Shown in pieces: positions 1 to 12,184 of a DNA stretch of 64,000 bases. Within the stretch, counting starts at the first letter, position 1, and the number at the start of each line of letters is the position of its first letter. The DNA lies in assembly GCF_046630445.1 (NCBI RefSeq), contig NC_092335.1:541995001-542059000 (forward strand), read 5' to 3'. Under the pieces are notes generated by a model. That model made no database searches and was not told where the DNA came from. It saw only the letters and a list, made by a program, of their open reading frames with translations. This DNA comes from Rutidosis leptorrhynchoides. Its lineage: Eukaryota > Streptophyta > Magnoliopsida > Asterales > Asteraceae. The position numbers were made by a program, and so were the translations under genes.

Positions 1-1207
1 TTTCATCAGTGTCTTCTTCGCATACACCTGCTGTAACTCTATCGTTGCCCTTGTGGATATATTTAAAAAGATACCTAATCGCTCCAACTTGGTTACACCA
101 TTCGACATTTATGTGTGCTTGGTATTTTTTTAGTAAGAAAGGATTATAAGGAACAACGTTGCCGTTATCAAGGTCGTGGCCTTGTTTCTTGATCGTTCGG
201 CCATTATTTCTTCTTCTGTAAATTGGGTAGCCGTTGGTATCTAAAGTTGTTTCGTCAGTAAATGGTTTTGGAAAATTCTTGGTGCATTTTTTCTCAACGT
301 TAGTGCATGAGCAATTAGGATTTTTATCACCGCATGGTCCGTGAATCATTAACTCCGACACAAGTTGATGTAGTTCTGGATCTTCATCTTTATCTGGAAT
401 TTCCGCACAAATATACTCGTCTATGTCTTCCGGTTCTGGAAGTTTGTCACGCTCATCAAGGAAGATGCATATATGTGCGTGTGGTAAACCGCGCTTCTGA
501 AACTCGACCGTATATATTTCTGGATGTAAAAAACAACATATAATGAGTTTTATGTTAATAAAGTTTTGTTTAAATATAACGATTGTATTTCCACGCTTAT
601 ATAAGACTGAAAAAAGAAAAAAGGTAATACTTTTGTATGTAAAATGTACGATAGTGATGAACAGAATTAGTAGTTTTAATTAATATTTTATTTAAAAACA
701 AAAAGCAGATGTTGACATACCAGCCTTAACCCTGCCGAATATTTTATTCTGCTTAATATCATCCATCAGCCTATCAAGTTTAATTTTAAACATTCTTGAT
801 TGGTAAGCCGGTTTATCCTCTGGGTTGAAACCTGTACCCTCCAAGGCCCTACGAATTTCAGGCCATTTTGAGTTGCATGTGAAAGTTATGAATAGGTCAG
901 GGTAACCATAAACTCGACACAGAGCCATAGCATCCCGATAGTTTTCGAGCATATATCTTGCACATCCTGTAAACGAAGAAGGAAGTTTAACTCGGTTACC
1001 CAACATACTGTTGTCAACATAACCTGATAGATTCGCATTTGTCAAGTTTCTGAATGTATCAGCTCTTTGAATTTTCTTGTTTTTTCTGATGTAGTAAATT
1101 CGTTCAGACTCAACCATTGTGTAAGCATCTACTAATAATTGTTGTTGAAGTTTCCTTGATAAGTGAACTAAAGTTGGAACTAAAGTTTCCTTGTTTTTTG
1201 TCGTCAT
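1..1207 (-). CDS. Helitron Rep/helicase-like protein, 5' part, cut by window edge
   Basis: This is the rolling-circle replication (HUH, Y2-type) domain of a plant Helitron transposase. Reading leftwards, exon 1 (1207-721) holds the N-terminal block including PSSFTG, followed by GYPDLFITFTCNSKWPEI. A 201-base intron (720-520) has a GTATGT donor and a CAG acceptor. Exon 2 (519-1) resumes in frame with YTVEFQKRGLPHAHI, which carries the HxH metal-binding motif, then a Cys-rich stretch with PCGDKNP, then INVEWCNQ and YLFKYIHKG with the paired catalytic-type tyrosines. No stop is seen in either exon. The helicase half lies beyond the left edge. The start at 1207 is simply the first ATG, and an upstream exon is possible. 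Family assignment is from recognised motifs. Whether the copy is active cannot be judged. Confidence 0.86.
520..720 (-). other. Intron inside the Helitron Rep domain
   Basis: On the minus strand the coding sequence breaks at GGCTG|GTATGT and resumes after ACATCCAG. Joining the two sides restores the reading frame across the block before the HxH motif. The interval is AT-rich and has no coding continuity of its own. The intron is inferred from frame and splice consensus only. Confidence 0.75.
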
Positions 1208-1727
1208 TTTTCGAAAAAAACATGAACAAATGCAAACCTAAATCAGGAAAGTATATTGACTAAATAAATTAAAACTGAAAAAAGAAAAAACATTAATTTT
1301 ACCTTCATAGTTGAACGAAACACACGTTGCCAAATTCAGTATCCTATCGCAAGTGCATGATTGTAACCATTATTACCGTTTGCCTCATGAAGTGCATGAT
1401 TGTAACTGTTTGATAGACTCAAATATCCTGATCAGAGAAGTATTCTTTATGATTTTATAACATAAAATGCAGACATTACAATTTTAAAAGTCAATAATAA
1501 AGACAACGTAAACTTTTAAAAGGAAAAATATTTAAAGAAGAGAAAGGCTCAGATATAGGTATAAAATCAACCAACGGAACATGAATCAATATGGCTGCAA
1601 CCTGTAGGTTACCCCGCCAATATACCAATCCATTTTTCTCATTGATCAACCCAACTCCAAGATAATTATCATCACAGCCTATTTTTTAACCTTGTTTATG
1701 TAAACCTCATCCCGGAGTTGTGGAAAA
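1208..1727. other. AT-rich sequence, nothing recognised
   Basis: This stretch lies upstream (minus-strand sense) of the Helitron gene. I see no convincing coding frame and no terminal repeat. It may be Helitron 5' sequence, but no TC start or partner hairpin was identified. Confidence 0.4.
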
Positions 1728-2525
1728 AATCATGCACTAACTTCGCTTGCCTACAAAGAGAAATGCTACCATGTCGAAGGACCACAGATATACACGGCGG
1801 AGAGAATGTGATGTCCAACGACGGCAGCAAATCTCTTGTAGACGAAGAGAAGCCGGTCATCAGTTCCAATAGCCGTGAACCCATACAATCAACAACGACC
1901 TGCATTTGGAACAATAAATCAGGATATTATGCATTTGGAATAATATGTATGACCCATCTGATTACAAATAGCCACCGCAATTTAATTTACATTAATTTTT
2001 ATTATGACAACTACATCAAAAGTTTGCAATTGACAGGAAAAAAAAACACATTAGCAACGCAGAGCTGTTCATAAACAATAAATTTGATAATCAAAATACC
2101 CAAATTAGATTACACCACAAATTTCATAATCATGCACTAAATTCTCTTGCCTACAAAGAGACATGCTACCATGTCGAAGGACCACAGACATACACAGCGG
2201 AGAGAATGTGATGTCCAACGACGGCAGCAAATCTCTTGAAGACTAAGAGAAGCCGGTCATCAGTTCCAATAGCCGTGTGTTTCTCTGACAATCAACAACG
2301 ACCTGCATTTGGAACAATAAATCAGAATATTATGCATTTGGAATAATATGTATGACCCATCTGATTACAAATAGCAACCGCAATATAATTTCGGTTAAGT
2401 CTTATTATCACAATATCATCAAAAGATTGCAATTAACACGAAAAAAAAACACAATAGCAACGCAGATCTGTACATAAACCATAAATTTGATAATCAAAAG
2501 TCACAAAATTAGATTACACGACAAA
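1728..2525. repeat. Diverged tandem duplication, period about 400 bp, two copies
   Basis: Copy 1 (about 1728-2127) and copy 2 (about 2128-2525) align from CATGCACTAA at 1731 and 2131. They continue through the block with ACCATGTCGAAGGACCACAG and end near TTAGATTACAC. They differ by scattered substitutions and small indels. A short open frame in copy 1 is broken in copy 2, so I do not treat it as a gene. Confidence 0.85.
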
Positions 2526-2803
2526 TTGAACCCAAAGTACTCATTTTAGTATAATTAGCTCAACGATCCAGTTTTTTATAAACGAATTTCGAAAGCAAAA
2601 TAAGAATCTAAAGATCCAATTGATTACAGAGTAAACCAAAAAATGTTTAATTAAATTCAAAAGCATCTGCAGTTTATAAACGATTTTAGCATGGGATGAT
2701 TAAAAAATTAGGCCAGCCAAATAGTTCAACGTACTTGTAATCAAAAGAGAAATTTATGGCAAATAGAACACTTACCAAAATGTAACGGATTCATCAGATC
2801 CAT
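2526..2803. other. AT-rich spacer between two tandem duplications
   Basis: No coding frame, RNA gene or terminal repeat is visible in this stretch. Confidence 0.4.
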
Positions 2804-3581
2804 GGTTCCTCCGTCCATCATTCCACCATCGATGGAAGGAACTGGAATCATCCGGTTGAAGTTGATGAGACCCAGAATCACCGGTTGATTTTCGTTTTTT
2901 GGAACGGAATGACTATTCGGACTGCGGTATTATTAAGCAGTAAAGAAAATTAATGGTGGATGGATTCCAGTTGCAAACAGATCGAACGATGGATCTGAAT
3001 GGAAGAAGAAGAAGAATTATAGGAGAGAGAGAGAGGGTTTCAAAAATAAAGATAGGTGTTTGGTTTACGTTTTTGAGCGGAAGTTGAACTCAAAAAAGGG
3101 GACGCGTGTTGTGTGTATGAGATGTACACTTGTTGTGTAGATAGAGGTGGTTTGTGAGATACCGACACCTAAGCCTTATTAGGCATGCTTTAGGTTCCTC
3201 CGTCCATCATTCCACCATCGATGGAAGGAACTGGAATCATCCGGTTGAAGTTGATGAGACCCAGAATCACCGGTTGATTTTCGTTTTTTGGAACGGAATG
3301 ACTATTCGGACTGCGGTATTATTAAGCAGTAAAGAAAATTAATGGTGGATGGATTCCAGTTGCAAACAGATCGAACGATGGATCTGAATGGAAGAAGAAG
3401 AAGAATTATAGGAGAGAGAGAGAGGGTTTCAAAAATAAAGATAGGTGTTTGGTTTACGTTTTTGAGCGGAAGTTGAACTCAAAAAAGGGGACGCGTGTTG
3501 TGTGTATGAGATGTACACTTGTTGTGTAGATAGAGGTGGTTTGTGAGATACCGACACCTAAGCCTTATTAGGCATGCTTTA
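2804..3581. repeat. Perfect-looking tandem duplication, 389-bp unit, two copies
   Basis: The unit starting GGTTCCTCCGTCCATCATTC occurs at 2804-3192 and 3193-3581. I found no difference between the copies by eye. Each unit contains a GAA triplet run, a GAGAGAGAG run and ends near AAGCCTTATTAGGCATGC, itself an inverted repeat. Identity over 389 bp means either a very recent duplication or an assembly artefact. Confidence 0.9.
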
Positions 3582-3593
3582 GGTGGAGAAGAG

Positions 3594-3595
<2 letters not shown>

Positions 3596-3624
<29 letters not shown>
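3596..3624. repeat. ATT trinucleotide microsatellite
   Basis: About nine consecutive ATT units directly follow the second 389-bp repeat copy. Confidence 0.85.
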
Positions 3625-3627
<3 letters not shown>

Positions 3628-3671
3628 GTGTGAGGGAATGATTATGGCATACCATTTTTTGTCACACATGG

Positions 3672-3900
3672 GCGATTCTAAAGCATTAGGAATGGGGTTC
3701 AAGGACCTCACTAGGTGAAATTTTTTTATTATAAAGTATTATACAAAATGTATAAGATATCGCTAAATTTATAGAGAAGATCCCACATATTTGTTAAAAT
3801 AATGATATTTTTAAAAGAAAACCCCTTATTTTTAATTTTTTTTTTATAAATTACACCTCAAATTGTATAGGACCCCGTGAATTTTTAATCCTAGAATCGC
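3672..3900. mobile_element. Possible MITE with GCGATTCTA inverted ends
   Basis: The left end reads GCGATTCTAAAGCATTAGGAATGG and the right end, on the other strand, reads GCGATTCTAGGATTAAAAATTC. The ends share nine bases, and more distant blocks (GGGGTTCAAGGACC against GGGGTCCTAT) are weakly similar. The 229-bp AT-rich interior has no coding capacity. No clear target duplication was found, so the class is unknown. Confidence 0.4.
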
Positions 3901-4350
3901 TACTGGTCACACACCTTTTATCACAAACTTTACAATTATACTCTTAGTTTAATCTAGAAATTTGAACTAACATTATCTTAAGTAAAGTATAATAATAAGT
4001 TAATGATAAAAGGTGTATACGGACTAAAAATGGGTCCGTGAAGATTACCTCGTCTCTAATATAGTTTTCTTCGAGTCATATGTCAAATGTGTCCACAAAA
4101 TTTGTGCCAACCAACACCAATACCTAACCATTGACAATAACTACATATATAACCTTTTTTTTACAACATAATCTTTATTAGAACTCCCACTAGCGAACAG
4201 CTAGAAAGGAGGAAAGAAGAATTACAACGGCTTCAGTAACCAAATGTTCAAATCAATTGCAAATAACACTAACACTTAGTTTAATTAGTGTAACAAGATA
4301 AATATTCATTCTAAATTCACATAAGATTGTTTTAATATTAGCTAGATATA
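3901..4350. other. AT-rich non-coding stretch
   Basis: No coding frame, RNA gene or terminal repeat is recognised here. Confidence 0.4.
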
Positions 4351-5130
4351 AGGGTGTAAATGAGCCGAGCTACTCACGAGCTTCTCGAGCTCGACTCTTT
4401 AAAAACTTGATTCGAGCTGAGCTTAAACGAAAAGGATCGATTACTAAACGAGCTCGAGCTTCTTATATCGAGCTCGAACGGACTCACGAGCTTAAACGAG
4501 CTTTTCATGTATATACATTAATTAATATTAGTCAAAAGTTATTCTAAATAATTGCACAATAGTTATTATCTTTTATAAAGTATAAAATATAGTAATAAGC
4601 AAGTCGAAACTCTCTCCCTTAGGGCTCTCTTTCCGCAAGCCGGTGAGGAGTAAAGGATCTACCGATGTCTGTTGGTTGATAGTGAGAGGACTCTTAGTAC
4701 CTGCATACCCAAAATGGGGCGCTGGTTAAAAAACTACCCGGCATGGGAAAGAAAAGCGGCGGACAACCGACTGAACTGGGGAGCCTAAACGAGAGTTGCG
4801 TGTCCTTGAGTGGTAGCTCACGCTCAAAAGCCCTTGCCCTATGTTAGCCAGTTTCAACTCTGGACTATACTGCAGCAGCGGTTGCCGCTCGATCGAAATG
4901 GGTTACTAGTATTATATATAAGTAAAATGAATGTAATAAATAAAATAAATAATGAAATTAAATAATATAATCATTAAAAAAATATTATTATATATACGAA
5001 TCGAGCTTTCTTAAATTCAGCCGAGCCGAGCTCGAACTTTATATGCTAGGCTCGAATCAAGCCGTGCTCGAGCTCAGCGAATTCTAAACGAGCCGAGCTC
5101 GAGTACAGTCAAGCTCGATTTGTTCAAATT
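4351..5130. mobile_element. GAGCTCG-rich non-autonomous DNA-transposon-like repeat
   Basis: The left arm begins AGGGTGTAAATGAGCCGAG and is full of CGAGCTCGAGCT-type blocks. The right arm (about 4995-5120) carries the inverse blocks AGCCGAGCTCG and GAGCTCGATTTG. Such inverted CGAGCTCG-rich arms are common in plant hAT-like MITEs (family knowledge). The right end is not clean and no target duplication was found, so the class is tentative. A GC-rich block at about 4588-4908 sits between the arms and has no similarity to them. Confidence 0.5.
4588..4908. other. GC-rich block of unknown origin inside the GAGCTCG repeat
   Basis: Around 320 bp of much higher GC content is bounded sharply by AT-rich sequence on both sides. 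It starts near AAGTCGAAACTCTCTCC and ends near GATCGAAATGGGTTACTAG. No long open frame, tRNA fold or rRNA similarity is recognised. It could be an insertion from a LINE or another repeat. Confidence 0.5.
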
Positions 5131-5188
5131 TTGGATCCACCACCACCCCACAATAGCTTAGTGATCGGCTTTATACCTCAGTAGCACC

Positions 5189-5193
5189 TTAGG
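5189..5193. repeat. Left target-site duplication of element A (TTAGG)
   Basis: TTAGG directly precedes the LTR at 5194, and the same five bases follow the other LTR at 54412-54416. This pairs the two outermost LTRs as one insertion. Confidence 0.85.
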
Positions 5194-6405
5194 TGTCATA
5201 CCTCCAAATAGGGCCCGGGGTAAATATGACTTTTCAATATCATCACACAATTATATAAACGAGAACGACTCTAAATGAGACGCAAATAAATCCAATAATT
5301 CAATTGCAGCGGAAACGAAATTGTTTTACATGGTAAACCCAAAATGTAATAAATGTTTGACAAATGCTAAGATATAAATAAATGCGGACTTCAATGCATC
5401 AGCTAGCAAAGCAACATAGGGCAGCACATAAGATATTCTTCACCTGAGACAAACATGCTTAAAATGTCAACACAATGGTTGAGTGAACATCATAGGTTTA
5501 ATAATTAATAAGTTTAGACCACAAGATTTATTTCAAAACATCAACATATTCAATATGCCATGAGTTATAATATCGAGCTAAACATTAACCCCTGACACTG
5601 TACGAGTGTCGGTAATCATTATTATGTACCCCCTTGACGATCGGTCAATGGGTAGAGACGTCGCTCTCAATAGGTCTACTCACAATAATTAAGCTTGCAA
5701 CATTTTAATTCCAGCAATTAACGATATTATGGCGGGGATTTGCATGTAAAGATACAATCAATACAAGTTAACAAAAGTCTCACGAAGTTGCATATTAAAA
5801 AGTTTAGGCACTTGTGTCTAAATTGTATATCATTTAAAATACAAACATGTGTCTCACCCCAAGATTTATAAAATACATTAAAATATGTAAAAACGGGGCT
5901 ATGAGTTCACCTTAGTAGCACAGAAGAGTTATTTCACAAGAGAAATGAATTAAACGGAAGAACGTGATCGAGATCTCAACCTAGAGATAGAATGTATGAT
6001 CAGATATTGCCTAATAGACATAAGTATAATAACTATACTAATTATATCGGTTTTCTAAAAGAATTTCCATTTTCGGAAGGTTACTATTTATGGAAAGTTT
6101 CCATTCATAGTAACTTTCCAATTATAGAAAGTTCGGGTTATAATCTTTAGCAAGATGTTGTACAACTCTCTCAAACCCCGTTGCTATCAGATAAGTCACT
6201 CTGATGATCTGTTGTTACCGGGCTCCCAGGATTCTTGACCAGAATCTATGTCTTGGCATTCGAAATCCACAAGCGGTTCCCATAAGGCAACAAGGACCAC
6301 CCTAGGCCATATATAGCGATGAGGTTCGTATATAGTGCACGTTATCTTTCGATTATAACCTTCACATATTATAGGTGTTTAAACTTGACTTTATTATATA
6401 GCTAA

Positions 6406-6505
<100 letters not shown>

Positions 6506-7970
6506 CTATTAGTATTATATAACTATTAATAGTTTTATAATTATATATGTATTATTACTCAAGCTATAATTACTATATTATGACTTGGATTAATTAATAT
6601 TTATAATACTAATCACTATCTCATACAATATATATAACGTAATTGGTTATATTATTTGTTATTTAATTTACAAGATACCTATTAATATAGCATTTATTAA
6701 CCCAATATTATCCATAATTATCTAAATAATTAATTAAATACCTAAGAATCATATACATAATTTTTATAGTCTTAGTTAAATATAAAAATCAGTAGAAAAA
6801 ATTAAGAAAATATTTTTATTTCATTTTTGTATTTATATTTGTTTTTATTCTTGATTTAATCACAAAACAAGTTTAATTCTGCATAAAATACTATATAAAG
6901 CTAAATAATTATTTTTATAATTTTTATAAGTTTCTTTCAGTTTAATATCCTATATAAAAATACTTATAAAAATATTTCTTTATCTTTACATTTATTTCCT
7001 TATTTACCTTCTATTTACATAATAATAGAGTTTAATTATATAATAATTATTAATTCAACCCATAAATTAATTTTTATAATTTTCTCAGATCTAGAAAAAG
7101 TTTATGAACCCATAAAAATTATTTATATATTTTTATTTACTGTATATATTTTTATTACGAATTTCACCTTGTTTTAATTATTAAATAACACATAATTCGA
7201 ATTTAATTTTTATAAAATATGTACTGAGATAAATAATTAATTTTAATATCATACATTACTGGAAAAATATTTGTATAATTTAAATAGCCCTTTTCCCTAT
7301 TTTTTTTATAAATAAAAACATATACCATATATATATATACATAGTAAACTGTTTTAATTAATTAAAATATAAAAACGTATTAAAAATCAGTAATATTATT
7401 TTTCTTAGATCTCATATTACTTAATTAGTAATTAACATGCACAACATATAATTTAATAACCTTAATATATATTTATTTATGTTCCGGCCTAGAAAAACAC
7501 AAAAAAAGAAAAATACAAAAACGAATTAATTTTCTGAAAAATAAATTTTAATAAATCATATTCATCAAGTTAATAATTATCATGTATTTAGAAAAATTTA
7601 ATAAATTGCAAAACTATTTTATTTATTTTTGTTTTGTGGTTCGGCCGAAAGAAAAAAAAAGAAAAAGAAAACCTTAAAAAAATAAAGAAAGAGAGAAAAA
7701 GAACTTACAAAAAAAAAATTATGGTTTTGTGTGTGAGCTCCCAAATTTTTGTGAATGAAAATTATGAAGGGTTGTAGAGGTTTATATAGTTAAAAAATAC
7801 TTGGCTTCAAGAAAACTAATTTTACAATTAATTATTTTTTTCCCTTTTATTCGACCTACCTACATTTTCTTTTTTTTTAATATTTTTTATTAAATGGAAC
7901 AATCTAGAATATTTTGTATTTCTTTTATTTATTTAATTACTTTTATTAATTATATATTTATTCATATTGT

Positions 7971-7973
<3 letters not shown>

Positions 7974-8063
<90 letters not shown>
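7974..8063. repeat. AT microsatellite
   Basis: About 90 bp of AT repeat. The equivalent place in the partner LTR (52002-52045) has a short AT run and interrupted AAATAT units. Confidence 0.9.
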
Positions 8064-8066
<3 letters not shown>

Positions 8067-8216
8067 ACAAATTTTACATTTGTAACCCATTACTTAATCA
8101 TTTTATATATTTACTCATAATTATATTTTATTTACATTTTATTTATATTAATATAGATTATATACATTTTAGTACGTAATATATATATATATTTAATAAT
8201 AATAATAATAATATTA

Positions 8217-8277
8217 TTAGGGTTAGGGTTTACATTTAATGTGTAGGGTTTACAATAAATGATTAGGGTTAGGGTTT
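8217..8277. repeat. Telomere-like AGGGTTAGGGTTTA motifs in the LTR of A
   Basis: Three short blocks match the plant telomere/telo-box pattern (AGGGTTTA). They are present in both LTRs of A (also about 52190-52260), so they belong to the element and do not mark a chromosome end. Confidence 0.6.
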
Positions 8278-8412
8278 AGTTTACTAAATTCGAGTATTAA
8301 TTACTTCATTTAATATGTCCGGATAACAACCCTAATAATAATGTACGAAACAACAATGAAACCCTAAAGGCACTTTAGTCATTTCAGAGTGAAAAAAATG
8401 AGGGTTGTTATA

Positions 8413-8425
8413 GTGCCTCCCCGTT
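8413..8425 (-). promoter_or_regulatory. Polypurine tract of element A
   Basis: On the minus strand AACGGGGAGGCAC directly precedes the 3' LTR. This is the expected plus-strand DNA primer site. Confidence 0.7.
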
Positions 8426-8448
8426 AATTTAAACTTCGTCCCGAAGTT

Positions 8449-11400
8449 TCAGGAAGACTTCTCTGATGCATCAGCGATTGGAAAAAGATGAGGATATTTC
8501 CGCTTCATCTGGTCTTCACGTCCCCAGGTATACTTGGGGCCTCTTCGTGAATTCTAATGGATCTTAACAATAGGAATAGAGCTTTGTTTCAAGCCTTTAA
8601 CCTCACGATCCATAACCTCTATCGGTTCTTCAACAAAATGCATTTTAACATCAATGCAGATATCATCCAATGGAATAACAAGTGTGTCATCAGCAAGACA
8701 CTTTTTAAGATTTGAGACATGAAATACATCATGCACATTATTAAGCTCAGTGGGTAATTCTAATCGATATGCCACAAGACCAACCCTTTCAATAATCTTG
8801 AAAGGTCCAACATAACGTGGACTTAATTTGCTTCGTTTACCAAAACGAACGACGCCCTTTCAAGGGGATACTTTCAACTTGACTTTATCACTAATTTGGA
8901 ATTCTATATCTTTCCGACGATTATCAGCATAGCTCTTTTGTCGGCTGCGGGCAGTTTCTAATCGTTTCTTAATCTGAACGATCTTTTCGGTAGTTTCATA
9001 AATGATTTCAGGACCAGTTAACTGTCTGTCCTCTAATTCATCCCAGCACAGTGGGGATCTACATTTTCGTCCGTATAAGACTTCAAAAGGTGCAACCTTA
9101 ATACTTGAGTGATAGCTGTTGTTGTAAGAAAATTCAGCTAAAGGCAAGTGTCTATCCCAACCTTTTCTGAAATCGATAGCACAAGCACGAAGCATATCTT
9201 CCAACGTTTGAATGGTTCGTTCACTTTGATCATCAGTTTGCGGGTGATAAGCCGTACTCATGTTGAGTTGAGTTCCAAGAGCAGATTGTAAAGTTTTTCA
9301 AAATCTAGAAATAAATCGACTGTCGCGATCAGAAATGATTGAGATAGGAACTCCATGACGTGAGACAATCTCCTTGATATAAAGTTGTGATAGTTTCTCC
9401 ATCTTGTCAGTTTCCTTGATCGGTAAGAAATGTGCAGATTTAGTGAGACGATCCACTATGACCCAAATGGTATCGTTTCCATTTGAAGTCTTGGGCAACT
9501 TAGTAATGAAATCCATAGTGATACATTCCCACTTCCACTGCGGAATATCCGGCTGTTGAAGTAAACCAGATGGCTTTTGATGCTCAGCCTTAACTTTTAA
9601 ACAAGTAAGGCACTTGCTTACATAATCAGCAATGTTAGATTTTAGATTAGGCCACCAATAAAACTCTTTCATGTCGTGATACATTTTACTAGAGCCTGGG
9701 TGAATAGAATATCTAGTCTTATGTGCTTCATCCAAGACTAGTTCTCGAAGATTTCTGAAAATTGGGACCCAGATTCGGTTATTGAAATATCTTGTTCTGT
9801 TTCCCTTGAGTTCAAGTTACTTTTCGAGACCTTTAAGTCCCTCAAGTTGGACATTCTCTTCTTTCAATGCCTCAAGTTATGCTTCACGAATTTGAGATGT
9901 AAGATTCGTACGAATACATATATTTAAAGCTCGGACTCGGATTGGTTTAGCACGATCCTTCCTACTAAGGGGGCGACAACTACATTCGCCTTGCCAGGAT
10001 GATATCGAAGTTCACAATCGTAGTCATTTAATAACTCGATCCAACGCCTTTGTCTCATGTTTAATTGCTTCTGATCAAAGATATGTTGAAGACTTTTATG
10101 ATCGGTATACACCGTAATTCTAACCCCATAGAGGTAATGTCTCCACATCTTTAATGCAAATACCACGGCTCCTAATTTCAGGTCATGTGTGGTATAGTTC
10201 TTCTCATGTTTCTTCAATTGTCTAGATGCATAAGCGATAACCTTTTCACGTTGCATCAGAACGCATCCGAACCCTTGATTCGAGGCATCACAATAGACTA
10301 CAAAATCTTCAGTACCTTCAGGTAATGATAGGATCGGGGCTGTGGTCAATTTATCCTTCAGAATCTTGAAAGCAGATTCCTGTTCTTCGGACCACTCAAA
10401 CTTCTTTCCCTTATGAGTTAGCTTGGTAAGAGGTTTGGCTAGAATAGAAAAATCTTTAATGAACCTCTGATAATAACCGGCAAGTCCTAAAAATTGGCGA
10501 ATATGTTTCGTACTCTTAGGCACCTCCCAGTTTTGAATAGCGATAATTTTCGCCGGATCGACATGTATTCCTTCACTATGAACTACATGTTCGAGAAACT
10601 GTACGGTTCGCAGCCAAAAATCACACTTGGAGAACTTAGCATACAGTTGTTCCTTATTTAAGAGCTCTAGAATCAATCGCAAGTGTTGCTCATGCTCTTT
10701 CTCGCTCTTGGAATAGATTAAGATGTCATCGATGAAAACTATCACGAATTGGTCAAAATAAGGTTTGCATACACGGTTAATAAGATCCATGAATACAGCA
10801 GGAGCATTGGTTAATCCAAAAGGCATGCCAAGAAACTTATAATGTCCATAACGAGTTCGGAAAGCAGTCTTAGAAACATAAGTTTCCTTGACTCTCAGTT
10901 GATGATAACCGGACCTAAGATCAATCTTCGAATAGATACTTGACCCTTGCAATTGGTCAAACAGGTCTTCAATACGCGGGAGTGGGTAACGATTCTTGAT
11001 GGTTAACTTGTTGAGTTTGCGGTAATCAATACACATTTTCAACGTACCATCTTTCTTCTTGACAAAAAGTACGGGTGCTCCCCACGGAGACGAGCTAGGA
11101 CGAATGAAACCTTTCTTCAAAAGTTCTTGGAGTTGGTTGGATAATTCCTTCATCTCAGGTGGAGCTAAGCGGTATGGTGCCTTTACAATAGGTGCATCAC
11201 CGGGGGTCAAATCAATCTGAAACTCAACCTATCGTTGGGGAGGGAGACCAGGGAGTTTTTCAGGAAACACTTCGGGAAAGTCTCTAACCACCGGTACATC
11301 TTCAATGTGTTTCTCTTCTGGTTCGACTTCCTTAACATGAGCCAAGATAGCTTGATATCCCTTCATTAGATACTTGCGGGTTTTGATGCATGAAATGATA

Positions 11401-11619
11401 TTGAGTTTGGAACCACTCTTTTCACCTTGAATGATTTAGAGTTTCACCATTCTCTAGAGGAATACTAATGGTTTTATCGAAGCATAGGATTCTCGCTCTC
11501 AATGGGGCTAAACAATCCATTATAAATACATCGAAACTTCGTAACTTGATCGACAATAAGTTAATGTACTCATAAGTATGAGGTAGTTTGGTTAAAACGA
11601 GTTCTTCGTATATCTTCAA
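8449..11619 (-). pseudogene. Element A pol remnant: protease end, RT, RNase H, integrase, chromodomain
   Basis: Domains read leftwards. A protease C-terminal piece (about 11619-11422) carries PLRARILCFDKTISIPLENGE. Reverse transcriptase (about 11210-10600) has [26 protein letters not shown] and [11 protein letters not shown]. RNase H starts at YCDAS. Integrase (9735-8860) has a Cys pair (CLTCLK) and the acidic triad in ITMDF, ISDRDS and QSERT. The C-terminal chromodomain-like tail ends at 8449. Broken sites include stops at 9298, 8860 and 8554, each replacing a tryptophan expected from family alignment. Frame is also lost after RNase H around 9924-9735 and in the protease-RT linker. There is no gag. 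The protein cannot be made as one piece. Confidence 0.85.
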
Positions 11620-11834
11620 ATCGAATGATGATTATCCTTCATGTAATCACATTGAGATTTTCGAATAAGTGGCTTGGAAATTTTTCTTTGATTCACTTTC
11701 TATTTCATATGTCATGATATTGGAATTTCTATATGAATTACCGTAACATAATCACGCTAAACAGGCGTCATTATGTTTCACTAATTCACACTTCCATTCC
11801 AAGGTCACTCCATAGGGTCTGGATATGTGATCAA
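11620..11834 (-). other. Element A sequence left of insertion B, similar to B's internal region
   Basis: Coding similarity stops near 11620. The block with TAACATAATCACGCT (about 11745) resembles TAATATAATCACGTT in the internal region of B (about 16830), with further similar words on both sides. This suggests that A carries sequence from a B-like element in place of gag. Confidence 0.4.
11830..11834. repeat. Target-site duplication of element B (ATCAA), left
   Basis: ATCAA at 11830-11834 matches 23952-23956 directly after the other end of B. Confidence 0.85.
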
Positions 11835-12111
11835 TGTAAAGACCCGTCCTAATCCATACGGACGAATACAATAACATATGATTACATCGCGAGGTTTTGA
11901 CCTCTATATGATACATTTTACAAACATTGCATTCGTTTTTAAAAGACAAACTTTCATTTCAACGAAAGTTGACAAACATGCATACCATTTCATAATATAT
12001 CAAACTATAAATAACTTATAATAATCTTGTTGAACTCATTGACTCGAATGCAACGTCTTTTGAAATATGTCATGAATGACTCCAAGTAATATCTTTAAAA
12101 TGAGCAATTGC

Positions 12112-12184
12112 ACAGCGGAAGACTTCTTTCATACCTGAGAATAAACATGTTTTAAAGTGTCAACCAAAAGGTTGGTGAGTTCAT
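12112..12184 (-). promoter_or_regulatory. Shared LTR module: CAG|GT donor-like site plus hairpin
   Basis: On the minus strand a hairpin CAACC-TTTT-GGTTG (12174-12161) is followed by ATGTTTATTCTCAG|GTATGA, with the exon-side G at 12135, and then by CTTCCGCTGTGC. Equivalent modules occur at 5441-5482, 20268-20339, 28395-28468, 33722-33795, 49451-49491 and 63214-63280. The role is inferred. Confidence 0.55.

Noticed and set aside
1696..2074. Overlapping open frames on both strands in the 400-bp repeat
   Set aside because: They are broken in the second repeat copy and show no motif.
7894..8179. Open frames of repeated Ile-Tyr
   Set aside because: They are translations of an AT microsatellite. 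The same applies at 31457-31663 and 53903-54169.
8217..8277. Chromosome-end or interstitial telomere tract
   Set aside because: There are only a few imperfect units, and they are present in both LTRs of A as part of the element.
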